Below, piece after piece: positions 50,364 through 59,060 of a stretch of DNA of 64,000 nt. A model generated the notes under the pieces. The model saw nothing but the letters and a program-made list of their open reading frames with translations, ran no database searches and was not told where the DNA came from. Location of the stretch: positions 1 through 64,000 of the forward strand of contig JBCBKO010000001.1 of assembly GCA_038521865.1 (NCBI GenBank), in the 5' to 3' direction. The stretch's first letter is position 1. Each line of letters starts with the position of its first letter. Made by a program: the position numbers and the translations under genes. The DNA is from CALBPI01 sp038521865 (GTDB taxonomy: Bacteria > Pseudomonadota > Gammaproteobacteria > Steroidobacterales > Woeseiaceae).

Positions 50364-53300
50364 TATCAGTATGCACACGCTCTTCATCACGGACCTGATC
50401 TTCATCGATCATAATCCGTAGACCTTGAGCAGCCAGCGGGTCACTGCCAAAGAGGACAGGCCACCCGCCGTTGCCACCATCCATGCCAGCGCTTGACAGC
50501 ACAGCATGGCGGTACTGTCCACCGAGTGCTTCTACGTGCAGTGGCGAACCCACTCCGCGAACCTCGTCCGGAGTTCGACCGGCGAGCACGCGCAGGCCGC
50601 CGAGGTCGTATGCACCGGATTCGATCACAATGACGCCGAGTGTTTCATCGGCTCGCACGATATTGCCGTCTTCCCCAACATGCTTGGCGAGACTGATGCC
50701 TGCCGCACTTGGAGGGTTGACCCGGCTACCTTCACTTGCCCAGAAAACGCTCCAGCCTGGATCATTTGTGGTCATTACCTGACCGAGCACTATCGGGGTG
50801 ACGTAGCTTTGTTCGTACGAGCTCGCGGTGGCCGACCAGTCGCTACTGTGGTTGGTTGTTGTCGAAACGATACGACGAACTTCCATGGCGACACCGTGAT
50901 CGACAGTGTTGTACAGGCCGGCTTCGGCGACGAGATAGTGAACGGTATAGCTTCCAACCGCAGTGTCGGAAGGGTTCTGTATCCGCAACTCAAACCGGTT
51001 CTCTTCTGCATTGCGAATTCGAGTGACTACCGGTAGCTGCGAGCCGTCTTGCTCAACTGTCGCTATCACAACCATTTCGGTGTAACTGATCGGCATAGTG
51101 ATCGTTTGCCATGCATCCGTTACGCCATTCACGATACCGGAGATCAACTGTGGTCCGCTATGCTCGATTAATTCGCGCCCATCGTCGAGTTGGCGAATCA
51201 TGGCGGCCAACTGCCCGAGCTCGATGTCGGTCAGCACCACGTCCTGGTGCGCAGCGATTGCTGCCTCGAGGGTAGGTGCCGAGCCATCGTGCAGATAGGG
51301 CGGTGTTTTCCAGGCACCCAACAATGTGGGAGTGTCGATCCCCGTCAACGTGCCGCCGAGGCGTGCACCGCTGGCGTTGGTGATTGTTCCTACATCATGA
51401 GTTGCCGATGCATCGCCGCTGTCGGTCATAGATTGCGGCGTATGACAGGACCCACAGTTTGCGGAGCGGAATACATCGACACCTGCCTCGGCAATCGCAT
51501 CGAACTGGCGATCAAGACCCCGATATGGGCTAAGCGGTGTTGCGTCGAGTGAGGAGACGTAGGCGGCAAGCGCATCGAGATCCGCGCTGATGCCAGCCTT
51601 TGGATCGCCTAATGGTTGCGAACGTGTACCGGCGAAAAAGTCGGCATTGTCCATGAGTCCTGTGCCACCCGCGAAGCTGCGAATCTGGCCCTCAAAATCC
51701 TGAACCTCATCGAAGTTCGCCGACCAATGAAGGAATCCGTGACCCATACCCGCTCGGCCGTTCAGGCTGATGGTATTCCTTAAGCCTTCGCCGACACCCG
51801 TGAAATCCCAGACACGACCATCATCACTGCCTTCGTTGTGGCAGGACGCACAACTCATGTAATCGAGTGCGGCCAATCGGTCGTCGCGAGCGTCATAAAA
51901 GAGCTGCTTGCCGAGCAGCACTTCAGGCGCGAGGCGTTCGTTGGTGATTGTCGAGACCGTCTCCAACAACGGAGCCGCAATCTCACCGGAATAGACCAGC
52001 GCCGACACATCGTAGATGCCGACACTGCGACTCATGAAATTGTGTACATAAAGCCGTGTGCCATCCGCCGACACAGTCACCGCCTGCGGTGCAAAGCCAG
52101 TGTCAAAGCGGGTCAGTTCGACACCTGAGAAGACATCAATCACCGCGATCTCGCGGTTACCCTCAAGGGCTGTGAACAGATGAATGCCGAAGGGGTCGAA
52201 GGCGGCGTGACTTGCGACGCTGGCGTTATCCAGATCGACTCGCATTGCAAAATCTTCGTCCCGAGCGGGCAGGGCGATCCTCGATGCGATCGCACGCACG
52301 GTTTGATCGAAGGTGAGGCCGGGCCCGCCGCGCAGCGCGCCCGCGAGAATGTTGTCCTGTTTCGACGGAACCCAGGCAGAAGTGCCATCAGGGGACACCA
52401 CCGCTGGACCGACATAGTTCGGGACGCCCGGACCACTGTGTTCAGAGACCTGGCGGTCGCTGTGTTGCAGCGTAATCGTGTCGATAGTGGCGAGTGTTCC
52501 CGCGTCTAGCACCGTAATCAGACCGCCGATGGGATCGCCATTGACATCCACTTGTGGGCTGGCCGTGTTTTCGCCGGGCAAAGTCGGTGTGACGAACTGA
52601 CTGACATAGACCGCATTGTCCTGCGGGTTGTATGACAGGTGTCGTGGTCGTCCCGCAAACGCCGTACGCGAGACCTCGCTGCCGTCAAATGCACTGAGTG
52701 CCACCACCTCTGCAGTGGCTTCCAATACGACGTATCCGGCTGTGTCGCTGATCGCAAGCCCATGCGGCTGGGTGCCGACATCAAAGAAGACCAGATCAAC
52801 AATTTCGCGGGTGACCGGGTCAATGACGTTGATCGTATCCGCCCCTTTGGCGACCACCCAGACACGTCCGTCCGGCGCGATCGCGATCGAGCGTGGCTCT
52901 GCAGAAACCGGGATCTCGGCCACCATCGCCATCATATTAGTATCGATGACGGTAACGGTGTCGTTGTCGGGGTTCGCCACCCAAACTTCGCTGCGTGATG
53001 GGATTTCTGCGATAGACCCCGAATGTTGAGGTTGCCCCGCACTCATCGCCGGTAGGTACACGAGCTGCGTGAACGTTTCCCTGACCTCGCTGCCGTTAGC
53101 ATCACGCACGGTGACAGTCAGGACATGTCGTCCTGGCGTCAAAAAGGCGGTGTCAAACGTCGGGTCGCTGGAAAACGGCGTCGAGGTGCCATCCACACTC
53201 CAGCTGTACGTCAGGCTCGAGGGACCGACAGCAGAGACCGTCAACGTCGTTGATGTGCCTGTGACCACGGGCTGCGCTTCGACGTTGAGAATCTCAAGTG

Positions 53301-56300
53301 GCTGAACATTGTCCGCGAAGGCAATGAACGCCGCCTGGTCGTCGACCCGGTTTCGCTCCGTGTCACGAATCTGGTCCTCGTCGACGCCGAGCGACAGCGT
53401 AGCGCCGTTGAGTTGCGGCCCGACCATAACTGGCCAGCCCCCATTGGTGCCATTCATACCAGCACTCGAGACGACCGCCGAGTCAAAGTTGCCGCTCAAG
53501 GTGTAGTTGTAAGGTGCGGCGGGCTCCACGACACCTTCAATGATGTTTGCACCAACACCGGCTTCGAAGTCGAGGGTACCAATCGTGCCGGTGCCGGACT
53601 CGAAGACAATGTAGCCGAGGGTCTCTGACGTACGAGTGGTGTTACCGTCCTCTGCAACGTGCTTGCCGATACGAAGATTATTGGCGTTCGGCGGTGTGCC
53701 GGTGTTGCCATTGGATGCCCAGAAGACGCTCCACGCGTCGTCGTTTGAACTCATAACCTGGCCAACCACGACCGGACTCGAGTACGTCTGTTGGTAGGTC
53801 TGCACCTCACCAACCCAGTCGCTCGCGTTGTCAGTTCGGGTCGATGCCACTTTCACCGCTTCAAAGCGCGCTTGACCGGTGTCGTAGACCCCTGCCTCAG
53901 CGACCAGGTAGTTAACGCCATAACCCTCCAGCGCTGTGTCGCTCGGGTTTTGAACCCGAATTTCGAAGCTGTTGGCGCCTGCGTTGCGTATCCGAGTAAC
54001 CGCCGGCAGTGCCGATGTGCTGTAACGTGGTGTGGCTACCACGACCGGGTCCAGGTAGTCGTGTTCGAGCGTGACCGTCTGCCATTCGCTGCTTACGCCC
54101 TCAAGCACACCTCGCTCGATAGTGAGTACAGGGTCTGGCTCAGGATCGGGGTCCGGATCTGGATCCGGATCGGGATCCGGATCCGGGAGGAGCGTGGTGT
54201 CGCCAAACACCTGAACTTCGGCCAGCGCCAACGCACCGGCACTCGTTCGCTGAATACGCACGTAGCGGCCGTTTACCCCAAGCGGTAGGTCGGTCTGCCG
54301 GTTTGCCGTGCTGCTGACCAGGAACGTGCGTACGCCTTCTTGCGACAGCGAATCAGCAAGTGCAGTCGAAGAAAACGGCGCTTCGGAAACCAGTACGTAA
54401 AAGTCGCCGAGTGGATCCACACAGCAGTCTGTGTGAGCCCAAATACGCGCGCGGTCGAGTCCTAGCACCTGACCAAGGTCGATCTCCCACCACGCCTCGC
54501 TTGAGACTTCCGTCATTGCCAGTGAACCGCTATCGACGGTCCCGGACAGATCGCCGTCGATTGCATTTTGCGGCGCTAGTGACGAACCACCGGTCGCAAT
54601 GGAAGACTGACTCACGGTGCCACGCAGCGCTCGGTTTTCAAGACGCGTATCGACGGCGGTCACCCGGATCACTTGTGCTACCGATGGTGTGCCGTTGGCG
54701 TTGACCGCAAACAGCATCCAGTACCCCGGTGTGGCTACGTTCGGGTTGGGGTGCAGTGTGATGTCATAACTGCCGCTGCCAGCCGCAACAAACTCTGGAC
54801 GCAGGTAACGCACGTCTGTGTTCATGCCATGAGTGGTAGACGACATCTTGATGATGCTGAAGTATGCGACCTCTTCGCTCGCTGTGACATTGAAGGTAGC
54901 GCCGGTCTCAACCACGCCGGGCGTGGTCGTGATTTCTGGTCGAGTGGCCAAGGTGCCATCGGCGTTGAACAGGTAGGGTGGTGAATAGACCTGACCATCC
55001 TGATGAGTTGATGCGGGGACAGAATTGCTGTTGTAGCCGCTGCCGGCTGCCAACACACGACCGTCCGTCAACAACAGCGCAATGGAGTGGTAGTTACGAG
55101 GGATCGTCATCGCCGCACCCTCACGCCACGTTCCGGTGTCGGGGTTCCAAATCTCGGTGACCATCACAGCACCGTCATCGCTGAATTTGCGACCCGAGGT
55201 GTTGCCGCCCACTACGAGCACCTCGCCATTAGGCAGCATGATGCCGTTGTGGAACTTACGCGCATGCGCCATCGGTTGTGTGAATTCGACCAGGGGCATG
55301 GCTCCGTTAAGGTCGACGGTGAATGCCTGGTTAGTACTAGTGATGCTATTGCCGGCTACCCAGCCGCCAGCGGTCAGCAGCTTGCCCTCGTCGTACATGA
55401 TCGTCGTGCCATGCTTGTGGTAGAAGTCGGTGAAAGTATCGCCAACCGCCTCATAGCTGCCGTTGCCCGCCGTGTTGATCCAGTGCATTTGTGGCGTCGG
55501 GCCTGAATGAAAAATCTTGCCGTTCGGCGCGACATGCAACAGTGGCCACCATCGACTCTCGCCGTGCGAGCCTGAGTTGAAATACTCGTTGAGTACCATG
55601 TCGGAGAAGTCGATTCCGTTTTGCAGCTCCCATCCAGTGACAGGGTCCCAACGTTCCGGATTTCTTGGGTTCGTCGCTGTGCCGATCGCGGTGAACATGT
55701 CTCCGTCCGCAAGCGCTAGCGTTGTCGGATACCACCGGCCGCCCGATGGCATGTTCTCAATTTGTTCCCAGGAGTTGTCCCGGAAGTCGAATAGACTTGT
55801 CCACGGGCTGTTGGTTTGATTTCGACCGCCATTGACGAACACGCGGCCGTCTTCGGCCATCGCAAGGTGGGCGCAGAACATGTTGTGGCCTTCGTGGAAG
55901 ACCTCGACAAATTCGCCGGTGGCGGGATCCCAGGTGGCGCTATAAGTCTGTTCCGTGCGCGGCCATGTGTCACGTTCGGACCCCGACCACGTAAGAATGC
56001 GGCCATCAGGCAGGTTCGCAGCCGACACGGCGACATGCGGCCATGGCAACACTGGGCCCCATTGTCCCGTAGCGGACAGATCGGGCGGTACGCCGATGAC
56101 GCCATCAGCAGGAATCGCCTGCTGTCCCTGACCATTCCCGGACCATGCCACGCTGAGTGCCTGTCCGCCGCCCTGTTGGAACATCGTGACGACAATATCG
56201 TGTTCGCCAGCCGCAAGAGCGATGGTTCCGCTTTCTTGGACGACGCCATGCAAACCATCGTTGTCGACCACCATCGTGCCGTCAATGAATAGCTGCGAGC

Positions 56301-56574
56301 CGTCGTCTGAGCTTGTATAGAAGGTATAGTCGGCCGCCGCCGCAGTCGTGATGGTTCCGGTGAATCGGAAAGCGTATTGCGTGTCGCGAGTTCGCGGTGA
56401 CAGGTCAAAGTCGTTGACGGTGCCACTGTCGACAGCAGTGAGTGCGTCGAAGTCGGGAAGTAAGTTCCAGCTACCTTCGTAGTATTCGTACTGGTACTCG
56501 GCAGATGCGCCAGCGCTCAGCGCCAACGCGATGACTCCTACAAAGATTTGCCCCCAAATCTTGGCATGGTTCAT
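50335..56574 (-). CDS. Secreted fusion of copper-radical oxidase, propeller and di-haem cytochrome
   Basis: 2079 residues from ATG 56574. Signal peptide 1-25; PA14-like domain (about 27-165); Kelch oxidase of the galactose/glyoxal-oxidase type (165-645) keeping Cys234, Tyr282 (RWYPT), Tyr495-His496 (RNYHS) and His582 (THGMNTD), the copper and radical residues; discoidin-type domain (about 655-790); Asp-Pro linker (about 793-812); repeat module A (about 815-1090); a PKD-like domain; a YVTN-type propeller (about 1180-1550); cytochrome part with CASCH (1575-1579) and CGSCH (1707-1711); repeat module B (about 1805-2079). It is probably an extracellular alcohol or aldehyde oxidase coupled to electron transfer; substrate unknown. 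Confidence 0.88.
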   Translation of the reverse strand: MNHAKIWGQIFVGVIALALSAGASAEYQYEYYEGSWNLLPDFDALTAVDSGTVNDFDLSPRTRDTQYAFRFTGTITTAAAADYTFYTSSDDGSQLFIDGTMVVDNDGLHGVVQESGTIALAAGEHDIVVTMFQQGGGQALSVAWSGNGQGQQAIPADGVIGVPPDLSATGQWGPVLPWPHVAVSAANLPDGRILTWSGSERDTWPRTEQTYSATWDPATGEFVEVFHEGHNMFCAHLAMAEDGRVFVNGGRNQTNSPWTSLFDFRDNSWEQIENMPSGGRWYPTTLALADGDMFTAIGTATNPRNPERWDPVTGWELQNGIDFSDMVLNEYFNSGSHGESRWWPLLHVAPNGKIFHSGPTPQMHWINTAGNGSYEAVGDTFTDFYHKHGTTIMYDEGKLLTAGGWVAGNSITSTNQAFTVDLNGAMPLVEFTQPMAHARKFHNGIMLPNGEVLVVGGNTSGRKFSDDGAVMVTEIWNPDTGTWREGAAMTIPRNYHSIALLLTDGRVLAAGSGYNSNSVPASTHQDGQVYSPPYLFNADGTLATRPEITTTPGVVETGATFNVTASEEVAYFSIIKMSSTTHGMNTDVRYLRPEFVAAGSGSYDITLHPNPNVATPGYWMLFAVNANGTPSVAQVIRVTAVDTRLENRALRGTVSQSSIATGGSSLAPQNAIDGDLSGTVDSGSLAMTEVSSEAWWEIDLGQVLGLDRARIWAHTDCCVDPLGDFYVLVSEAPFSSTALADSLSQEGVRTFLVSSTANRQTDLPLGVNGRYVRIQRTSAGALALAEVQVFGDTTLLPDPDPDPDPDPDPDPEPDPVLTIERGVLEGVSSEWQTVTLEHDYLDPVVVATPRYSTSALPAVTRIRNAGANSFEIRVQNPSDTALEGYGVNYLVAEAGVYDTGQARFEAVKVASTRTDNASDWVGEVQTYQQTYSSPVVVGQVMSSNDDAWSVFWASNGNTGTPPNANNLRIGKHVAEDGNTTRTSETLGYIVFESGTGTIGTLDFEAGVGANIIEGVVEPAAPYNYTLSGNFDSAVVSSAGMNGTNGGWPVMVGPQLNGATLSLGVDEDQIRDTERNRVDDQAAFIAFADNVQPLEILNVEAQPVVTGTSTTLTVSAVGPSSLTYSWSVDGTSTPFSSDPTFDTAFLTPGRHVLTVTVRDANGSEVRETFTQLVYLPAMSAGQPQHSGSIAEIPSRSEVWVANPDNDTVTVIDTNMMAMVAEIPVSAEPRSIAIAPDGRVWVVAKGADTINVIDPVTREIVDLVFFDVGTQPHGLAISDTAGYVVLEATAEVVALSAFDGSEVSRTAFAGRPRHLSYNPQDNAVYVSQFVTPTLPGENTASPQVDVNGDPIGGLITVLDAGTLATIDTITLQHSDRQVSEHSGPGVPNYVGPAVVSPDGTSAWVPSKQDNILAGALRGGPGLTFDQTVRAIASRIALPARDEDFAMRVDLDNASVASHAAFDPFGIHLFTALEGNREIAVIDVFSGVELTRFDTGFAPQAVTVSADGTRLYVHNFMSRSVGIYDVSALVYSGEIAAPLLETVSTITNERLAPEVLLGKQLFYDARDDRLAALDYMSCASCHNEGSDDGRVWDFTGVGEGLRNTISLNGRAGMGHGFLHWSANFDEVQDFEGQIRSFAGGTGLMDNADFFAGTRSQPLGDPKAGISADLDALAAYVSSLDATPLSPYRGLDRQFDAIAEAGVDVFRSANCGSCHTPQSMTDSGDASATHDVGTITNASGARLGGTLTGIDTPTLLGAWKTPPYLHDGSAPTLEAAIAAHQDVVLTDIELGQLAAMIRQLDDGRELIEHSGPQLISGIVNGVTDAWQTITMPISYTEMVVIATVEQDGSQLPVVTRIRNAEENRFELRIQNPSDTAVGSYTVHYLVAEAGLYNTVDHGVAMEVRRIVSTTTNHSSDWSATASSYEQSYVTPIVLGQVMTTNDPGWSVFWASEGSRVNPPSAAGISLAKHVGEDGNIVRADETLGVIVIESGAYDLGGLRVLAGRTPDEVRGVGSPLHVEALGGQYRHAVLSSAGMDGGNGGWPVLFGSDPLAAQGLRIMIDEDQVRDEERVHTDNEVDFIAIQ
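54131..54187. repeat. Asp-Pro coding tandem repeat
   Basis: About nine imperfect copies of the hexamer ggatcc/ggatct/gggatc encode a DPDPDPDP-type linker in the large oxidase. Length is likely to vary between strains by slippage. It separates the discoidin domain from repeat module A. Confidence 0.8.
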
Positions 56575-56835
56575 GACGACCCCTTGTTATTATGATGTTG
56601 TTATTCAGATCACGAACACCTCGAATATAGGCGAGTCTGTGGGTAACACAAATTCTCCGATCTAACATAAGACGGGATGCCGGTGCGTTAGTGACCAAAT
56701 CAACGTCTTGGGGCGCATTTGTCTTGGTAATCCCGTTTCGAAAGTGAGTTTGGCTCGGAAAAACCGCTGAGGAGAGCCGGACCTCAGTGCGCCTGCGTTG
56801 ATGGTTTACTGCGCAAGTTGAAGGCGTTTTTTTTA

Positions 56836-56854
56836 TGGCGTCCCCTGGGGGATT
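56836..56854 (-). repeat. tRNA-Glu-like 3' end, copy 1 (att-like)
   Basis: Reads on the - strand as AATCCCCCAGGGGACGCCA, one mismatch from copy 2. This equals the T-arm half plus acceptor end of a tRNA, ending in CCA-like GCCA. No complete tRNA can be folded here. Confidence 0.6.
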
Positions 56855-56980
56855 GATCCGAATCGGCTAGCGCCAATTCGGACCCTTCGGGCTTCGCAGC
56901 GAAGCTGCTCGTCGCAAAACGCTGGCGCGTTTTTCGAACCCGGGAGTTCTAGTCGACTGTAGAGGAGAACAAAAATAAAA

Positions 56981-57001
56981 ATGCCCGCACAAGGCGGGCA
57001 T
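56981..57001. terminator. Terminator-like hairpin
   Basis: ATGCCCGC - acaag - GCGGGCAT, an 8-bp perfect stem with 5-nt loop, preceded by an A-rich run (acaaaaataaaa) and followed by tctctatttt. This structure terminates transcription coming from the right on the - strand, as expected downstream of a tRNA gene read leftwards, or weakly from the left. Confidence 0.6.
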
Positions 57002-57009
57002 CTCTATTT

Positions 57010-57028
57010 TGGCGTCCCCTAGGGGATT
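57010..57028 (-). repeat. tRNA-Glu-like 3' end, copy 2 (att-like)
   Basis: Reads on the - strand as AATCCCCTAGGGGACGCCA, which to my memory is identical to the last 19 bases of the tRNA-Glu gene in E. coli and relatives. The sequence to the right (ttacgattaacccc) no longer fits a tRNA T-loop. Integrases often use exactly this end as attachment site. Confidence 0.65.
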
Positions 57029-57074
57029 TACGATTAACCCCAGAAAGCCCGGAATCAGAGGGTCTCGCCGCTAA

Positions 57075-57157
57075 CCGTCTCATTTTGGACAAAAAAAGTG
57101 AATTTACTGACCGTCCCATCTTGGACGGAATCAAAGCTGGATAGTCTCATCATGGAC
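57075..57157. mobile_element. Spaced repeats resembling an insertion-sequence end
   Basis: Three imperfect 16-bp direct repeats: ccgtctcattttggac (57075-57090), ccgtcccatcttggac (57111-57126) and tagtctcatcatggac (57142-57157), spaced 36 and 31 bp. Multiple transposase-binding repeats of this kind occur at the ends of IS21-like elements. No transposase gene remains nearby, so this would be a solo end. Family assignment is tentative. Confidence 0.45.
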
Positions 57158-57372
57158 CCATTGACCCGCGCCGTCGCGCACCGCCTCCGATCCCACCGCG
57201 CGTGGATGATATCGCGCCGTCCCATCTGACACCGTATATCAAGTCAATTCTCACGGATAGGGGCGGGATGGGTAGGTGAGCTTGTAGGATTTGGACCTAC
57301 CGCCATACCGAAAATGCCGCGATATCGCCGCGTTCTCATGGAGAAACAAACCTGGCGTGCGGCTGAGCGTCC

Positions 57373-57519
57373 ATGATAACTGTTATCGGTTGGCAATTAT
57401 TTAGTGCGATCCTAATTTGGTTTCCGAGTTGGCTGCTCTGGAACGAGTTCGTCGCGCCGCTGTTTGGGCTTCCGGTGATGTGTTTCTCCGAGGGCGCTAC
57501 CTGCCTAATTTTTTGTTAA
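57373..57519 (+). CDS. Possible small membrane protein
   Basis: 48 residues from ATG 57373, mostly hydrophobic. It contains WLLWNEFVAPLFGLP (about residues 20-34), which resembles a motif seen in many short one-helix bacterial membrane proteins. The ribosome-binding sequence is weak and the C terminus looks abrupt, so it may be a decayed gene. Confidence 0.35.
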   Translation: MITVIGWQLFSAILIWFPSWLLWNEFVAPLFGLPVMCFSEGATCLIFC

Positions 57520-58256
57520 TGTCGCGAAAAAAGGAGTGGACAGATTCGAGGTCAAATTTGACAAGTACAGTTAGGAGCGGGCGCCTCCTATCACCTATGG
57601 CAGGACATGCGAATCTCTGCAGCAGCAGAGACTTTTTGCGAAGGCAGCTCTGGACTCGATAACAGTCGCTAGCACGGCAGCATTAGAGATATGTTGAACG
57701 GCCGTTGCTGACCCTTAGCGGACACTGCAGACACTCGTTCTTTCTTTGAATCCAGTGTGTAAACACAAGCATCTTTAGCAATAGCCATATAGTGTGTCGA
57801 GCCTTGAACTAGGGGTGTACCGCACTGAACAACGATCTTGGTATGTAGGCTGTCGTTTTTCATTAAGACGATATTGTTTTGGCGCCACGGTCATGTTGCT
57901 CGAAAAGTGCCTTTGCCATGACGTTTTTCCGCTGGCGTCGGGTGGTCTCACCCCAAAACAGACTCTGGCGATGGACGCTTAGACTCTACTCGTAGCTCCG
58001 GTTACACAGGGGGCGAATACATAAGCAACTAGGCGAACGATCCCTAATTGATCAGTCTCGTGACCACTCAGTGAGAGTAAATACTAGCTTATTTCCATGC
58101 GCAGAAGACTGTGTAGTCGCAAGAAAGAATCAAGACGTTACCTACCAATGAACCTGGATATACGACTCTATTTGATTTTCTGCATTGGATTCTGTAGCAC
58201 TGCAGTTGGGACGAACGCTAACTAATCGCCATGAAGCTGACCCAGGGGATGTGCAC
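57520..58256. other. Intergenic DNA without recognised features
   Basis: About 740 bp of AT-richer sequence between a doubtful small gene and the secreted protein at 58257. Short open frames exist on both strands but have poor starts, unusual composition and no recognisable motif. I see no RNA gene or clear terminator in it. Confidence 0.5.
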
Positions 58257-59060
58257 ATGGGAAAGGTAACTCTTGGACTCGTAGTAGCCTTTGGTTTTCT
58301 GTTAACAGGTCCAGCTGGCGCGGATCAAACCCACATTTTCGTATCCCTCGACGCCGACGAGCTAGAGCAGGTCAAACGGGAGCATGCAGTGGAGCATGTC
58401 AGCCGTGCGTACTTCTCAAAACGCGGTGGCAAGATGGGAAGGATCAGTAATCAAGCAACCGAGTCTCTAAGACAAGCGCAAAAAGGGGACCGGTTTTCGC
58501 TGGCCCTTGGCGAAGATCTTTCGCTCGAACTTACAGTACTAGATCGTAGAGATGCGATGGGGGCGAGGTACTACACGGTAAGTTGGCCAGCCGATCCCCA
58601 GTATCGCCTCGCTGAAACACCGGACAACCCAATTACGCCCGAGCGAGAACGAAGATTTAAAAAAATGCACGAGACGCTCGTTGGTGTTTTCGATTGGGAC
58701 TACAACAGATCAACTGGTGAATACGTATTGGCGATGAATCGTCCACCTATGTCTGGGCAGGGACGGCCCACCGGCGAAGAGCCAATAATCGCTTATCTCG
58801 AAACTCACGATTTGAATACGTTATCGACTATCGAAGCCACCTTTAATTTTCCGATCGAGAACAGAAAGTTTGAGGTTGCTTCCTTACAAGCAGAGCCATC
58901 GATTCATCTGATCACCGAGGTCGATATGTCTCGAACCAGTCTTTTTGTTCGAGATGAAGAAGAAACTGACGCTGCTCGCGCGGAGAGATTAAAGTACGAA
59001 AGTGCGCTCGAGAATGCTAGGCAGACGGAACGCAGCGTTTTGGCGGAGCAGCTCAAATGA
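58257..59060 (+). CDS. Secreted hypothetical protein coupled to a metalloprotease
   Basis: 267 residues from ATG 58257 (cagggg 9 bp upstream). Signal peptide ends near GPAGAD. The mature protein begins THIFVSLDADELEQVKREHA (about residues 25-44), has a FSLALGEDLSLELTVLDRRD segment and a charged helical end. A plain propeptide-like role is possible: the stop overlaps the ATG of a secreted metalloprotease by 4 bp, and the first third resembles the pro-domains of reprolysin-type proteases only in general layout. Function not established. Confidence 0.7.
   Translation: MGKVTLGLVVAFGFLLTGPAGADQTHIFVSLDADELEQVKREHAVEHVSRAYFSKRGGKMGRISNQATESLRQAQKGDRFSLALGEDLSLELTVLDRRDAMGARYYTVSWPADPQYRLAETPDNPITPERERRFKKMHETLVGVFDWDYNRSTGEYVLAMNRPPMSGQGRPTGEEPIIAYLETHDLNTLSTIEATFNFPIENRKFEVASLQAEPSIHLITEVDMSRTSLFVRDEEETDAARAERLKYESALENARQTERSVLAEQLK

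Larger units (their letters stand above)
56575..57372. other. Gene-free junction with tRNA-like ends and repeats
   Basis: About 800 bp with no convincing gene. It holds, from left to right, two copies of a tRNA-Glu-like 3' end, a terminator-like hairpin, and three spaced repeats that look like a transposon end (all listed separately). A perfect small palindrome gcttcgc-a-gcgaagc lies at 56891-56905. The region marks the change from conserved backbone to the accessory DNA on the right. Confidence 0.6.

Noticed and set aside
56836..57040. A complete tRNA gene on the - strand
   Set aside because: Only the acceptor 3' end and half a T-arm can be recognised in both copies; the anticodon arm, D-arm and 5' acceptor strand are missing within a sensible distance.
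57417..57982. Further short frames (57417-57662 +, 57669-57863 -, 57794-57982 +)
   Set aside because: None has a plausible start region, domain or composition; they overlap each other or a better small frame.
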